Assembly: GCA_032158295.1 (NCBI GenBank)
Contig: CM063255.1
Coordinates: forward strand, 8,026,094-8,090,093
Length of the DNA stretch: 64,000 nucleotides
Reading direction: 5' to 3'
From: Pycnopodia helianthoides
Lineage: Eukaryota > Echinodermata > Asteroidea > Forcipulatida > Asteriidae
Positions 13,171 through 25,600 of the stretch are shown here, in pieces; the first letter of the stretch is position 1, and each line of letters opens with the position of its first letter. Position numbers and translations under genes: made by a program. The notes below the pieces were generated by a model. That model searched no databases, had not been told where the DNA came from, and worked only from the letters and a program-made list of their open reading frames with translations.

Positions 13171-15593
13171 GGGCAATTCCATGAAGAAAAGAAGTGGACA
13201 TGACCTCAAAATTTAAAATTTGTTTTTTAAAGTAAAAATTGGGCTTACATGGTAGCATACATCATAGTTGCGATAATCGTAACCCTCCATCCTCCCGACG
13301 GTCGGAGACCGGAGGGGTAATTACGAGTCATGCAGTGCAAAAAAGTGGCGAAATAAAAATTTCAACTATTTTGGTCAGACTAGTCACCAGATTTACCAAA
13401 TTTTTACCACTTTAAAAAAACATGACACACATTCTAAAAACATGGATGTGATCATCAATGTGTCATGAATCCATTCGTATTACTCAAAACATCATTGAGA
13501 AAATATTTAAAGAAAAAAAGACAAAAACTTACCAGAGACTGAGCGAAATTTTCATGATGCGTAGACAATCTCAGGTCCGGTTTTCGAACCTCGCGATTCG
13601 TGACCTAGCAACATCTCGACCAATCAGCGTAAGCAAACTCGTCGTTGAGCGCATTTTCTTGAGTTGCACAATCACAGGATATTTATGAGGAAAAATTTAC
13701 AGATTGAGCGCGCACTCAGGAAAGCTGTTCCTGCAATTAATCAGCGCAAACTGCAAATAGCGCAAATCCGTTAAATACATTAACTGCGTGCACGCACAGT
13801 CGCACACGAGACGATCGCCACGCCTACACAACGGTTTGGTTTACGCTGATTGGTTGATGTAGGGGAAGTGCGGTCCATGGACATTTCGGTCAGTTTCTGG
13901 TAAGTTTTTGTTCGTTTTTTCTTCAAATAATTTTTCATCGATGTTTAGAGTGTTATGAATGGATTCATTATACCTTGAAGATCAAATCCATGTTCTTAGA
14001 ATGTGTGTCATGTTTTTTGAAAGGGGTAAAAATTGGGCAAATCTGGTGACTAGTCTGACCAAAATAGTCGAAATTTTTATTTCGCCACTTTTTTGCACTG
14101 CATGACTCGTAACCCTCCGGTCTCCGACCGTCGGGAGGATGGAGGGTTACGATTATCGCAACTACATACATCAAAGCTTCAGGGGAAAATGGTTTCAATG
14201 TCATGTCTTTGCAGGAAAGATACAAAAAAAAGAATTTTGTGCCAACAATGTTTTATCATGAAATTATGTGTAAAATTTTAAAAAGTTGTGCAACTTCAAT
14301 TTACTACTGAAGAATGGGGAAGATTCCAGTGTATCAAATCAATCTAATCATATTTATGTATTGATTGAACCTACACATTGGCTGCAATAGTCAAAATTTG
14401 TGATTGTGATAGATTCAGACCATCAATCTGTGAAACTTGTACCCCATTAAAGCCTATACATAACGTAACTAACCAAAACTTCCAATTGTTTTCGCCTCTA
14501 GAGAAGGCATTTAATTAAAACTTTGATATCTTGATTTTTCCTCCTTTGTACAATCCTTAATTGAAATAAGGAAAGAAAAATCAAAAAAATTGTAACATTT
14601 GGAAAATAGAAGCAGTCAAAACCTGTAACGTAACTAACCATGTAACGTAACTAACTGGGTTGTAACGTAACTAACCGACATAAAGACTATTAAGATGCTG
14701 CTAAGTTGACACCAGCACAAGTTTTCAGCCATGTTGTAAAGTTTAAAGAACAGAGGGCAGTATGATACTATTCTTTTACCCACAATTCAACTTAAAGCAC
14801 ATGTTTTGTTTGCCATGTGCCTCATATTGTCTGTATGCATACTATGCAAGATCCATGCGCAACCAGCCTGTCCTACAAAAAAAAGTTCAGCTACTTGTTT
14901 TGTTTTCTTTGGTATCTATGTAAGAGAGAAATTAACTCAGTTTTTTGTTATTTTTTTTTCTCATAAAATACTGCATAGCTTATGAATGTAAAGAAACAAG
15001 TTTGAATGTTAGAGACATTAACATTTTGTACACACTGTATTACAAAATATTACTTTATTCCATTGTTTTTTGCTTAATTGATATGGATATGCTGTAGTAG
15101 TGCATATTAGTTACTAATATACATGTAGACCAGATTAGAGCTGTGAGTGATATACAAAGGGTTTATCACAAATATTATTAGTCAAGGACAAAGTGTAACG
15201 TAACTAACTGTAACGTAACTAACGATGATTCATGGGCAATGCTTGGAACTGATCAGAGTTATTTTATAAATTTTTCTACCAAAACACTTGCTAGTACCCA
15301 TGTAGTTATAGAAATAGTAAAGTTTGTTTCAGCTGTATCCTGTATTGAGGAAACTTTTTGTTCAAAGACATGCCATTTTTTTCCATGTCCCTTTTTTGTA
15401 ATGTAACTAACCAAAATTAAACTGATCATAACAACAGAGTAAACGTGTCTAAAAGTTTTTTGTATAATAGGTCTAGGCAAGATGTATCCATGGTACAAAA
15501 ATGGAGACTTGATAGGCTTTCATATTCATATTGGAGACCACAGAGCTGTGCTATGCAGCTAAAAGTGTAACGAAACTAACCATGGAATTGCCC
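13171..15593. mobile_element. 2.4-kb non-autonomous element with repeated GTAACGTAACTAAC motif
   Basis: The ends are inverted copies of GGGCAATTCCATG, with ATAG on each side (13167-13170, 15594-15597) as a 4-bp target duplication. Its right half carries eight copies of TGTAACGTAACTAAC or a close variant, starting near 14459, 14624, 14641, 14661, 15194, 15209, 15397 and 15566. No transposase frame remains. A 900-bp foldback element is inserted in its left part. The motifs may be subterminal transposase-binding sites. Confidence 0.65.
13265..14164. mobile_element. 900-bp foldback element with 9-bp target duplication
   Basis: Two inverted arms of about 225 bp (13265-13490 and about 13940-14164) are roughly 95% identical by eye. 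They start TAGTTGCGATAATCG and end with its exact complement. The flanks are perfect 9-bp direct repeats CATACATCA (13256-13264 and 14165-14173). The arms contain a GC-rich CCTCCCGACGGTCGG segment; the centre has no reading frame of note. Nine-base duplications fit Mutator-like (MULE) or Foldback transposition. Confidence 0.92.
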
Positions 15594-15836
15594 ATAGGGT
15601 CATTGTTTGTTTTTTGGCAACGAGTATCTAGTAGAAGAAGCAGAACCGCACCTGACCTGGTGGAGGGGCATCAAGGTTTTAGCCAGGGTTTGGTATAAAA
15701 GGGTGTCAAAATTTACTGGAAATTTAAAAACTGGGTGTCAAATTGTTCACTTACAATTCATTTGTAAAATGACAGATAAAACAGGATGTCCAATTTAAAT
15801 CAGGGTTTTCATAAAAGACACCCAGCATCCAGCATG

Positions 15837-16435
15837 CCGGTGTCATGCCAAAAACTGTCCGCTCATTAGCATATTGCGATCTCATTGGTCATGTGTCTAT
15901 GACGTCACATTGTTTACGGAAGTCTGCTAAAAAGCGTTTAGCGTGCCTTGCTGCTTAGCTGTCAAGACGTCTTACCAGATAAGATCAGTTTTCAACTGAA
16001 TTTGCTTTCTTTTTTGCATATTATTGTAAGGGTTTGTAACACTTAACATTTAGCACTTTCTCACATCGTTCATTTATTATTTTGGATTTTTAAATACTGT
16101 CCGATAACTCACTGCCATGTCCATTCCATTAATTTTAAATAAACTCTCAGTCTCAGCCAAACACTGTCTATTCATCCCTGCCAAGCACTGTTTGCTAACC
16201 CCGTCCATTTCTGCCCAATGCTGCCGGTTAACTCCCCCCGAAAAATGACTGTAAACTACCCGCTAAATACTGTCCGCTCTTGCCATCTGTCCGTGTGCTG
16301 TACATGCATGACTGAATGCCACTTTTTGGCAGCAGACACTTTTTGGCACGTATACGTGCCAAAAAGTGTCCGGCGTCCACTGCGCATGCTCAGCGGACAG
16401 TTTTTGGCAGCTGCCAGTTTTTGGCATGACACCGG
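15837..16435. mobile_element. Palindrome-rich MITE-like element
   Basis: The ends are inverted repeats starting CCGGTGTCATGCCAAAAACT. Inside, the word TGCCAAAAA and its complement recur many times, and a perfect 36-bp palindrome lies at 16335-16370. No coding capacity is visible. No clear target duplication was found. Confidence 0.6.
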
Positions 16436-16675
16436 ACCAGACACCCCTCTGGAATTATGAGGGGCGTACATACTGCTCCTTCAGTTTGAAATGCTGTTTG
16501 GTCAAGTACATCTTTGTATATTTTTAAAATTTATTTTAAGGCTGCAAATATAAAACGTTATATATGTTTTTGAGGAGTCATTCTGTATTTTTTAAATTGT
16601 CCTTTGTCCATACTTTCAGATGGCAGTTTGTGACAGTGGATTTAAGAAATGAGAACATCTTGAGCTTAATCAATA

Positions 16676-19600
16676 ATGGAAACTCTAGATGACTTAACGC
16701 CACTCGGTGTCGATTCGGAGAGTCCAGAGATCGTTTCAGTTTCATCATGTTCCGTAAGCTTGTCAACCTCCACGATCGCTCCACGGGACAATCCAGAGAC
16801 ATTAATGTCACTGCTGCTGCAAATACAACAGTTTCATTCTGCAGAGACGCAAAGTATGTTCACTCTCCATTTGCCCAGTTAACCTGACCATAGACTAGCA
16901 AGGACCAGTCTATGACCTGACATCATCACCACAATAAATCTTGGTTGCTCCACTTTGGGAGTCAGTTTTCACTGTGTGTTTATAGGCGGGAAATGCAGAA
17001 GTGTCCATCATGTGTGATGCATAGAGCACAATGTGTAAAAACGAAAGTACACGCAGAGCAATGCACATATTTTTTTATTATTTTTTTTCTTCTTTTTTAT
17101 CCCGGGGGATAATTACAGTTTATTTTCTATATTTCACAAACATACATTGAATTATTTTAACACCTAGAAGAGAAAGGTATAATACTATAATCAAATCACA
17201 ATCGCTATGTGGCGTGTTGACATGACTACCGCCAACACACATAGAAACTTGGATGCCAGTTTATAAGCCAGCCGCTGTGTGTTGGATAAGAGTTTTGCGT
17301 GTTATTGTGTCCTCTGTCAAAGCGAACCGGTTAAAGTCATTCCAACTCTTTAGAACTAAGACACTCCAGAGACATTAATGCTGGTGTGCACAGCCACAAT
17401 TACACTGTAATATGGGTACTTTTTGTTACAAAGACACTGAACGAACAATATATTGAGTAATTCTTTTATGAGATAAGTGCATTGTGTTGCTGCAAGTAAA
17501 TATCAACATTTTATCTCCCTCTTTTCAGAGCTTCATGAAAAAGTCAACAAATGGAAGACAAAGTGTGTGAAACTAGCTGATATTTCCAACAAGTGAGTAC
17601 TGAAGGGATGCTATAGGGATGGCCGAGGGGTTTGGTGAAACACTTGCATCTCTTTCCATGCAAACAGTGGCGTAACCTGCTGGGGAGGGGGATGAGCCCT
17701 TGCCCCTCCGAAATGAAGTGGATGCACAAATGAATGGTTCCATACATCAAAAAGTCTCCCCCTCCAAGTCCAAGGCTTTGCTTGCTCCCCAAAATGAAAA
17801 TGTTTGGATTATACGCCAATGCATGCAAAGCAGCATGGTTAAGATTAGATACACACACAGACTGTTGGCAACAGTGCCAGAAATTTTTGAGAAAAAGGAG
17901 GTGGTTGTATTGATTGTCAAAATATTGTAATGTTTATATTTTACAGCAATGCTGATTCAGCAAAGAAGTACTACGAACACAACAAGCTCCTTGTAATAGA
18001 AATCACAGAACTAAAAAATCGGCTGAAAGCTCTCCAGCGTCAAAGGTATAGTAGAGAACATTATTTGACACCAACTGAACTTCGTCAGATAATTGTGATT
18101 TGAATTTTTCTCTGAGCTGAGAATTTTCCCTTCAGAAAGTGGCTTACACCATGTACTTGCAATACAGGCAAGAAAGTAGAAGCTGTTAGTATTGTGGGGA
18201 ACCCAAGTGCGCCCTCAGTGTTCAAGTGTTGATCCAACTTTGTAATAAGCATAATTATAATCATCAAGTAATAAACCAGTATTGACTTTGGGATGTACCA
18301 AGGCAACAGCAAATACATTTGTTTGGTTTACAGAATTTTGAAAAATAAAAAAAAGCTGGGCGTTTTAGGTTCAAAACGCAAACAAAAAAACAAGCACTGA
18401 AAGAGTTAATTAGAGGGCCTGCCTCCTTCCTGTGCCTTTACATTATGAACAACCCTCTAAGATCCAATTTCATGGCTCTGCTTACTGGGAATTCTGCGCT
18501 TACGGTGCCCTGATAAGCACATGATTCTATGGGCTGTAAGCGCAGAATTCCGCGGTAAGCAGAGCCTTGCAATTGGCACGGATTTCTCGTGGAGGTGATG
18601 TATCAGTCTGTAATCCTATAAATGTAAAATCCTATTCTATATTCAGCTTGGTGTGCATTTACTCAGGATTTTTCATTTTTTACAATCACGGGGATGTAAA
18701 TTTTACATGGAATTTTTTAGCAACATTCAGTAAATGGGTACCTGTGGCTGTGAGGGCAGAGATGGTTTTCATATTATTGATTTAGCTTGGTGCGCTACAA
18801 AATTTGGCAGCACAGGCTGATATCCTACTTGGGAGCTGAGATGGTTCAAGGAACAAACTAAATAGCCATGTGACCAGTGGTTAGAATGTTAGAGTGCCGT
18901 GAGCATCACTGAGTGACGGATTTGAGTGCTTTATAAGAAGCCACTACTATTATTATTATTATTATTATCATATCCTGCAATATCTTCTATACTTGATCAT
19001 ATGGTTCTGCAGTGATATCCCGGAGGCCACAGATGTACAATTTTTTATGTTTTTATATCAAAGTTGGTTTTTATTGGTCATTGTTCATTTCCAGTGGTGT
19101 TGTGGGAATCCAATCTGAAACTGCCAAGCCGGCACATCCACCAATTAAAGGTATGATACACCCCTGGTTCTCTTGAAAGGATTATTCTTTACAATCGTCT
19201 AGTTTTCTATAAGTGACTCTGTAGGACCAACCCGGTCTTCAAATTAGGTTGTTTGTACTTAAAATGACCATCCGCATTTGACATTTTCTTGGCTAAAGAT
19301 GTAAACCTTGGATAATTAAGATGTCTCGTAATTTCGGGATGAACAAAGAACAATTGACTAGAGCGGGATTCGAACCAACGACCTCCGGATCAACGTGTCG
19401 GCACTCTACCAACTGAGCTATCTAGCCCTATGTGGCAGCCTCCCTTTTTTGTCAATATCGTTGTTCAATATCTAATTTCTCGTACTGAAAAATGCCTTTC
19501 GATTTGCTATACTGTTTCCAGGATCTCAACTATCTTGAAAACTAGATACAGCAAATCAGAGAGATGTCTTTTTGGGGGTATGAGAACTCAAAAAGACACT

Positions 19601-22600
19601 CTAAATTATCAAAGTTTTCAGATCAAAGTCACAAAAGCAAATTTTACACGGCCTGCAAACTGACAAGAAGGCAGCACTCGCACTAATGCACGGGAATTCA
19701 TTGTTCCATCTGCACATCCAAATTGTGGTTTGGAAAACGCTCACAAATGACACAAAATTGAAACTGTTTTTGGTTAGTATTTCCCTTTATGTCACATCAA
19801 AGTGGTGTTAATGGTGAAAAATGAGCGAGGTGGGTCCCCACACATTGGAATGGGCTGGAGAAAAACTGCCCAATACTGTATGTACATCTGAATCTGTATT
19901 ATGTGACGTACAAGCACCATTACTGGTTATCGCGTACGTTGGGTTGGGGTCAAGCGCTAAACACGTCTAAATTTTGAAGTGTGCATTTGATACAAGAGTA
20001 TTAATATCCAAAATGTCCAATTTGGCTTTGAATGTTGCAACAGTGGGCGAATTCCCAACATTGTAATCAACTAATTATTGACATTCTCTTACAGAAGCTC
20101 CAGGTGCAGAATTGTCAAACAAACCTGGCAATCAGGACAAAGGTCTTCATAACAAAGTTTTCCAAAATGAAGCTCAGTCTAAAATGTCCTCAAAGCCACT
20201 CAGCAAGCTCACCTCAAAGAAATCCCGCAAGAAAGTCTGGTATTCTGAAATTAAATCTGGTGAAACGTTTGAAAAAGTAATGAAATGACTGCCCATGTCA
20301 ATCCAGAAGCTGCTAAGATCAGACCATTTGGTGGTCAAAAGTACAAGGAAGTTAAAGTAGTCGGTACACCCCAAGCTGCTCGCATTTTAGCACCAGACAC
20401 ATGTCCATCGCCAACAATACCTTCACCTTCATGCAAGATGAATCCTAGTTCCGGGGCCACTCCATCTGGTCATGGCAAAACCAACCCTGCACCTACTGGC
20501 CCTAGGCCATGGATTAAACAAACTGGTCCTGCATTTACCATACCCGAGACCCTGGGAATGGGTGCCAGTGATGTATCTATCTCAATAGACCTGACTGATG
20601 AGGACCTGTGTGCCCCCGCCTATGAAAGCACTCCTGTTTTTGAAAAGCAAAATATTTCCACTGATATAGAATCTTCGAAGGACCTCCGAGAAAACAGGTT
20701 CATTCAGGATCCATCCATGAAGAAGTTGTTCCCAGAAACTCCTGTCGGACGGAAGCTCCTTGTTACCTCAATGCCAAAATCTGAGTCTCAGTATCCTGTC
20801 GATTTGTTCAACACTCAGGTGAAGTCACCGACCTTTTGTGGCGAGAGTGTGATGACTACCCCCAGAATCGCAGATAGTAGCCTCCGGCATGGGAGTAAGA
20901 GTGAATCATCACCTCTTACAGGGGGGATCATTCTGATATGTGTGCCTTTGATGACACTTGTGAATCGGAAGACTCAATACTGCTCCTTAGTCAAAGAGAA
21001 AAGGTTTCTGCGCCGAAAGCAGTTGATTCAGAGGTAGCAAGTAGATCAAAATCAGACCAAGAGAATCAAAGAGAAGAGAATACTATGTCTCGAGATGCGA
21101 AAGAGACAACAAGTGCTGAGGTTCAAAATGAAACAACACCAGCTAAAGATCTCCGGATGTCAAATTTCAAAAAGAGAAGGTACAGTCCTGGAGACTTGTC
21201 AAACTCATTAGGTGAAGAAACTGTTCTCCAAGATGCAGCAGAGCTCGGTACGGAAAACAGTCCTGATGGCCTTGATGACTTGAGTAGTCTCACATCTCCG
21301 AGTCTAATCCGTGGTGTCAAGCAAATACAGAAGGAAGGGAATCGTCCGGAAAAGATGGCAGCGACGATGGGAAAAGTGATCAGACAAAATTCTCTGAAAC
21401 AGAGTAAGCTTAGTAGAAGTATGTTCAAACCTGGTGTCAATAGGCCGTTGAGTCTTATGCAAAAGTACAACGGTGGCAACACGGCATGCACCCACGTAGA
21501 TTCACAGTCGGACACTTTCTTAAATCAGGCCATTGAACTTTCGTTAGTTGAGCAGAAGGCGTCTGTACATGACGGAACGGAAAGGACAAACAAACCGGGG
21601 TTGAAGAGAAGGAGGGTGGATGCTGCAGTATCGCAGTCCGAGGACCCAGCAGCAGGATTCAAGATTCCCGGCATACCACATCAGAAGAAACAAACACAGT
21701 TGGGCGGTCCTACCCCGAATACAGAAAACAGAGAGTATTTGCCCCATAGCTTAGATTTCACAAGCACACCGCACGATTTGAATGGGTCAGTCGATCCTCT
21801 CATGGACCTGACGAGATTGGAGAGTGACGGGGCATCGTCACCCGGCGAGATGGACCTCAGCAGGCAGGAGGAACACCCAAGGAGTGGTGGTAGGGGTGAC
21901 TCCCAAGGTCAAGAGGCTGAGTTTGGGTCACATGTAGGTGATGAAGGAAACGATAGCTGTGTTGATCTGTTTCAGGAAGATAGAGATGAAGAAGATTGTG
22001 AGGAGGCAGCTGATGATGAGGACTTTGATGACGAGTTGGACAGATCCTTGGGCAGCCAGGGAGTTACTGGATACATCAACAATTTTGACAAGTAAGTTTG
22101 TATCTCAAAAAAAAAAACGGGTTTGGATAATTAACCCTTACAGACTAGACATTTTGGCTAGCATGTGGCCTCAATCCTCCCTTATCCTCTTTTCTCATGT
22201 CACCTCACACCAAATTGTTTGAGTTAGATGAGACTGGAATGCCTGACCTAGTGATAAGCCATTTTTCTGGGGCCTAACGGCCCAATCCTCCTTACTCCTT
22301 CACTTTGGCAATTGGATATAGACGATGTGACCTGTGACATCACATGTTTACAAAAGAGCCACAGAGCCTGGACTTCTGGCGGGCACATTTGTACACAGCT
22401 CAATGGAAGAATACAACAAATCTTATGTTTGTCTGATTTGATATGAAGAAAGGGGGGACATCTCAAAAGCTGTACAGCTGTTGCTTTTGTAAATTTCGAA
22501 TTTATGTGAAAATTATGACACAAAATATAAATTTTCCCATTGAGCCTGTGTAGCATCTTGCCCGTCAGGAAATGCATTATAATGTACGATGTCACCACTC

Positions 22601-25600
22601 TTTAGATGGAATTGGGACTGTGACACAGAACGGGCGTGGTACTCTTTCTACTGAATTCTGATATCCATTTATTTTTTTGCACTCGGAAAAATCATAAACG
22701 TTGTCATCAAATAGCCTGAAAAGTCTGTCCAGGCCGGTATCATTTGTGCACGAAGGTCAGCCCTTGTTCTCAATAAAAAATGTTCCTACTTTTTGCCAAA
22801 GGCTGAATATCATAAGTATTGTTTGAAGCTTTGCATGGTGTGGAAAATAGGAAGGAACTATAAATAAATAGTAAACTTGCGGGTACAACCGTGTGTAAAT
22901 CTCTTTGTGAGAGTGTTGGCTCGGAGGAGAGCCGGTGTGGTCTGGAAGTTTCGAACAGTATACTCTGCTCGTCTTCAGGAGAATGAATATCATGCCTGAC
23001 AGCAGCTTGGTACTTTGTTGTTTAGTTTTCTTTAGTTTTCTTGAAGGGCAAGGCAGTTTTTATTTAGTGCAGGGCACCTTTGTGAAGGAAATACGAATTT
23101 GTAATGGAACATTTCAAAGGGCAGCAAGGCAATGGCAAGGGGGCAGGGCTAGAATTTGGGGGGAAAACCCACAAGTCCGCAGGGCTTGTAGCTAAAAATA
23201 TTTACTGGACCAGAATTTGGAGTACAAGACCAGAATTGAAGTGAGAAGAAAAAAGCCTAAACAGGTTAATATTTGAACTGTTTGAATTTGAAAAAGCACT
23301 AAGAGAAGATTTATTTCATTTGTACATTATGGGTAAGTAGTCTTTGATAATCAACAGAATTGTGTTTATCAGACTGAAAGTCAACATTTGAACACAGACA
23401 CCAAGACCGCCGGACTTGTCCGGACATGAGTTTACTGGCCTGATGCTAAAATCACTGGCCTTGGGCCAGCAGTCCAGTGTCAAATTCAAGCCCTGGGGGG
23501 CATAGAGTCAATTGCCTCCATTGCCACAGTGAAGTATCAGGCCTGTACGTAACTCCTAGGGGGAAGTTATTTACTAGTGAGTGTTTTATTTTTGAATTTT
23601 AACATATCATTTTTATGGAGCATGTGGTCAAGAAAACCGATACAATTCAGTAGTGTTTTTTTTTGTAAAACACAGTAAATAATACAGGACTATTCACTTT
23701 TTTCCCCCATTTTTCATGGGGGGGGGGGTTAAGTCATCAATTGTTAAATTCTGTATTGGAATATTATTGCTACATGGATGAAATCATCTACACTTTTGTT
23801 TGATCAATGACGTATCCTAGAGTCCCTGAGAAGAATGACCTGCCAAACTACAAGTACATGGAGGTAGTGCGCAAACGAGACGACCGACAAAAACTCAAGG
23901 GATTCGGCTGCAAGGAATGTGATCAAGTGAGCCTCCTTAATAACTAGCAACCTGTTTAATATAATAATTATAATAATAATATTAACTAGTTTTTATATAG
24001 CGCTTTATCTACGGGCATCTCCAAAGCGCTTATTAAGGTGTTCGGGGCAATAGCCCGAACAACTCTTTGTTATTGTTCGTTTTTTTGTTTTTTAAAGTTT
24101 TTATTCTTCTTCTCAGAGACATTTGTCCGCAAGCAAATGCATAGTTGACAAACTTTTATCAACTTGAAACTTTACATGCAGTTAGACTATATTACTTGAA
24201 GTTTCAGGAGAAGTTGTGACGTCACGATGACGTCATCACGCGTCGAGTTACATTAAATAAAAGTTTATTATTTCAAAAAATCACAACTCATAAACCACAC
24301 AATGGATTATTACAATCAATACATCATCGGAGAGGTCTTCCATATCTTAACAAATGCTACACAGAGTGTGACCTCATTTGACCTCAACTTCCGGTTGAAA
24401 ACGGAAGTTGAAAATTTAAAAAAATTATATCTCAAGAACTACTTTTACTTTAGTCACAATTTTTACATCAGGTTGTAGGTCCTTGAGCTTTCTCAAACTT
24501 TTGCACAAAGATGATATAAATTTGACCTTAACTTTCGGTCGAAATCAGACGTTAAAGCCACGAGTGTGATTACCCGCATTTTAACTGCGTATAGTGCAAC
24601 CATGTATAGTGCAAAAGCACTGTGGCGGGCTGTTCCGCTCGACTGATCACAGAGGGGCAAAGTCCATTCGGCATAGGCTATGCATAGAGCAAGGCTGTAT
24701 GGGCTGTGTTAGTCCTAATCCAAGTGTGAGCATTTTTGTCAGATAACAAAATACACACTTCCAAAGATCACACAACCTTCAAACTTTGCAAATAGTTAGC
24801 TCTTCACTTGTAGAAGACACCGCTTTCTTGACGTCATAATTACGTCATCTGGTGTTCAATTAAATTAAAATAAAGTTTAATATTTGAAAAATTCTTAACT
24901 TATGAACCGTGCATTGGATTTTTACAATCTATACATCATCGGAGAGGTCTTAAAAAACGCCACACAGTGTGTGACCTCAATTGAACTTGTCTTCCGGTTG
25001 AAAGCAGAAGTTAAAGGCCCTGTACACTATTGGTAAGATCGAAAAACACAATGTTCACAGATTCACACATAACTTACATGAATTAAAGTAAGTATGTAGA
25101 AAGGGTTCCTTAAAATATTTCTGCCTAAAAGCTATGTTCTGAGAAACGAGTAAAACAATAGTAATTATCGCGCGCGATAATTTGAAAAAACAGAAAACAC
25201 ATAAGATCTCTTTTCACTATTTTCTCATGACCTCGATGACCAATTGAGCTCAAACTTCACAGGTTTGTTTGTTCATGCATATGTTCAATCACACAAAATG
25301 TGGACACTGATTTTGAGCTGTTACCAAAAGTGTACAATACCTTTAAGTGTAATCCTTAGCATTTATTTCCTGTGTAATACATGTACTTTCCGTGAAATTT
25401 CAAAAGCTATCAACAATCTTTTCATCGATTTAATTAAACACTGACCCCATTGATAGCGAACACCTCGGTGTTTGTTTGTGCAAACACTAAATTCTAGTCA
25501 TTATTTATTTCCAGATAATTTTTGAATTATGAGACCCAATTATGTACCACCTTGTAAGGGGTTTACAAGGTGCTGCTGCTGCGCATTCAGCAGGCACTGC

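Noticed and set aside
19345..19430. tRNA gene on the minus strand
   Set aside because: A and B boxes are present, but the anticodon stem has mismatches, and the same head is repeated at three other places in SINE context.
21123..21747. Minus-strand open frames opposite the CtIP large exon
   Set aside because: They are antisense shadows of the coding exon, with no homology or splice sites of their own.
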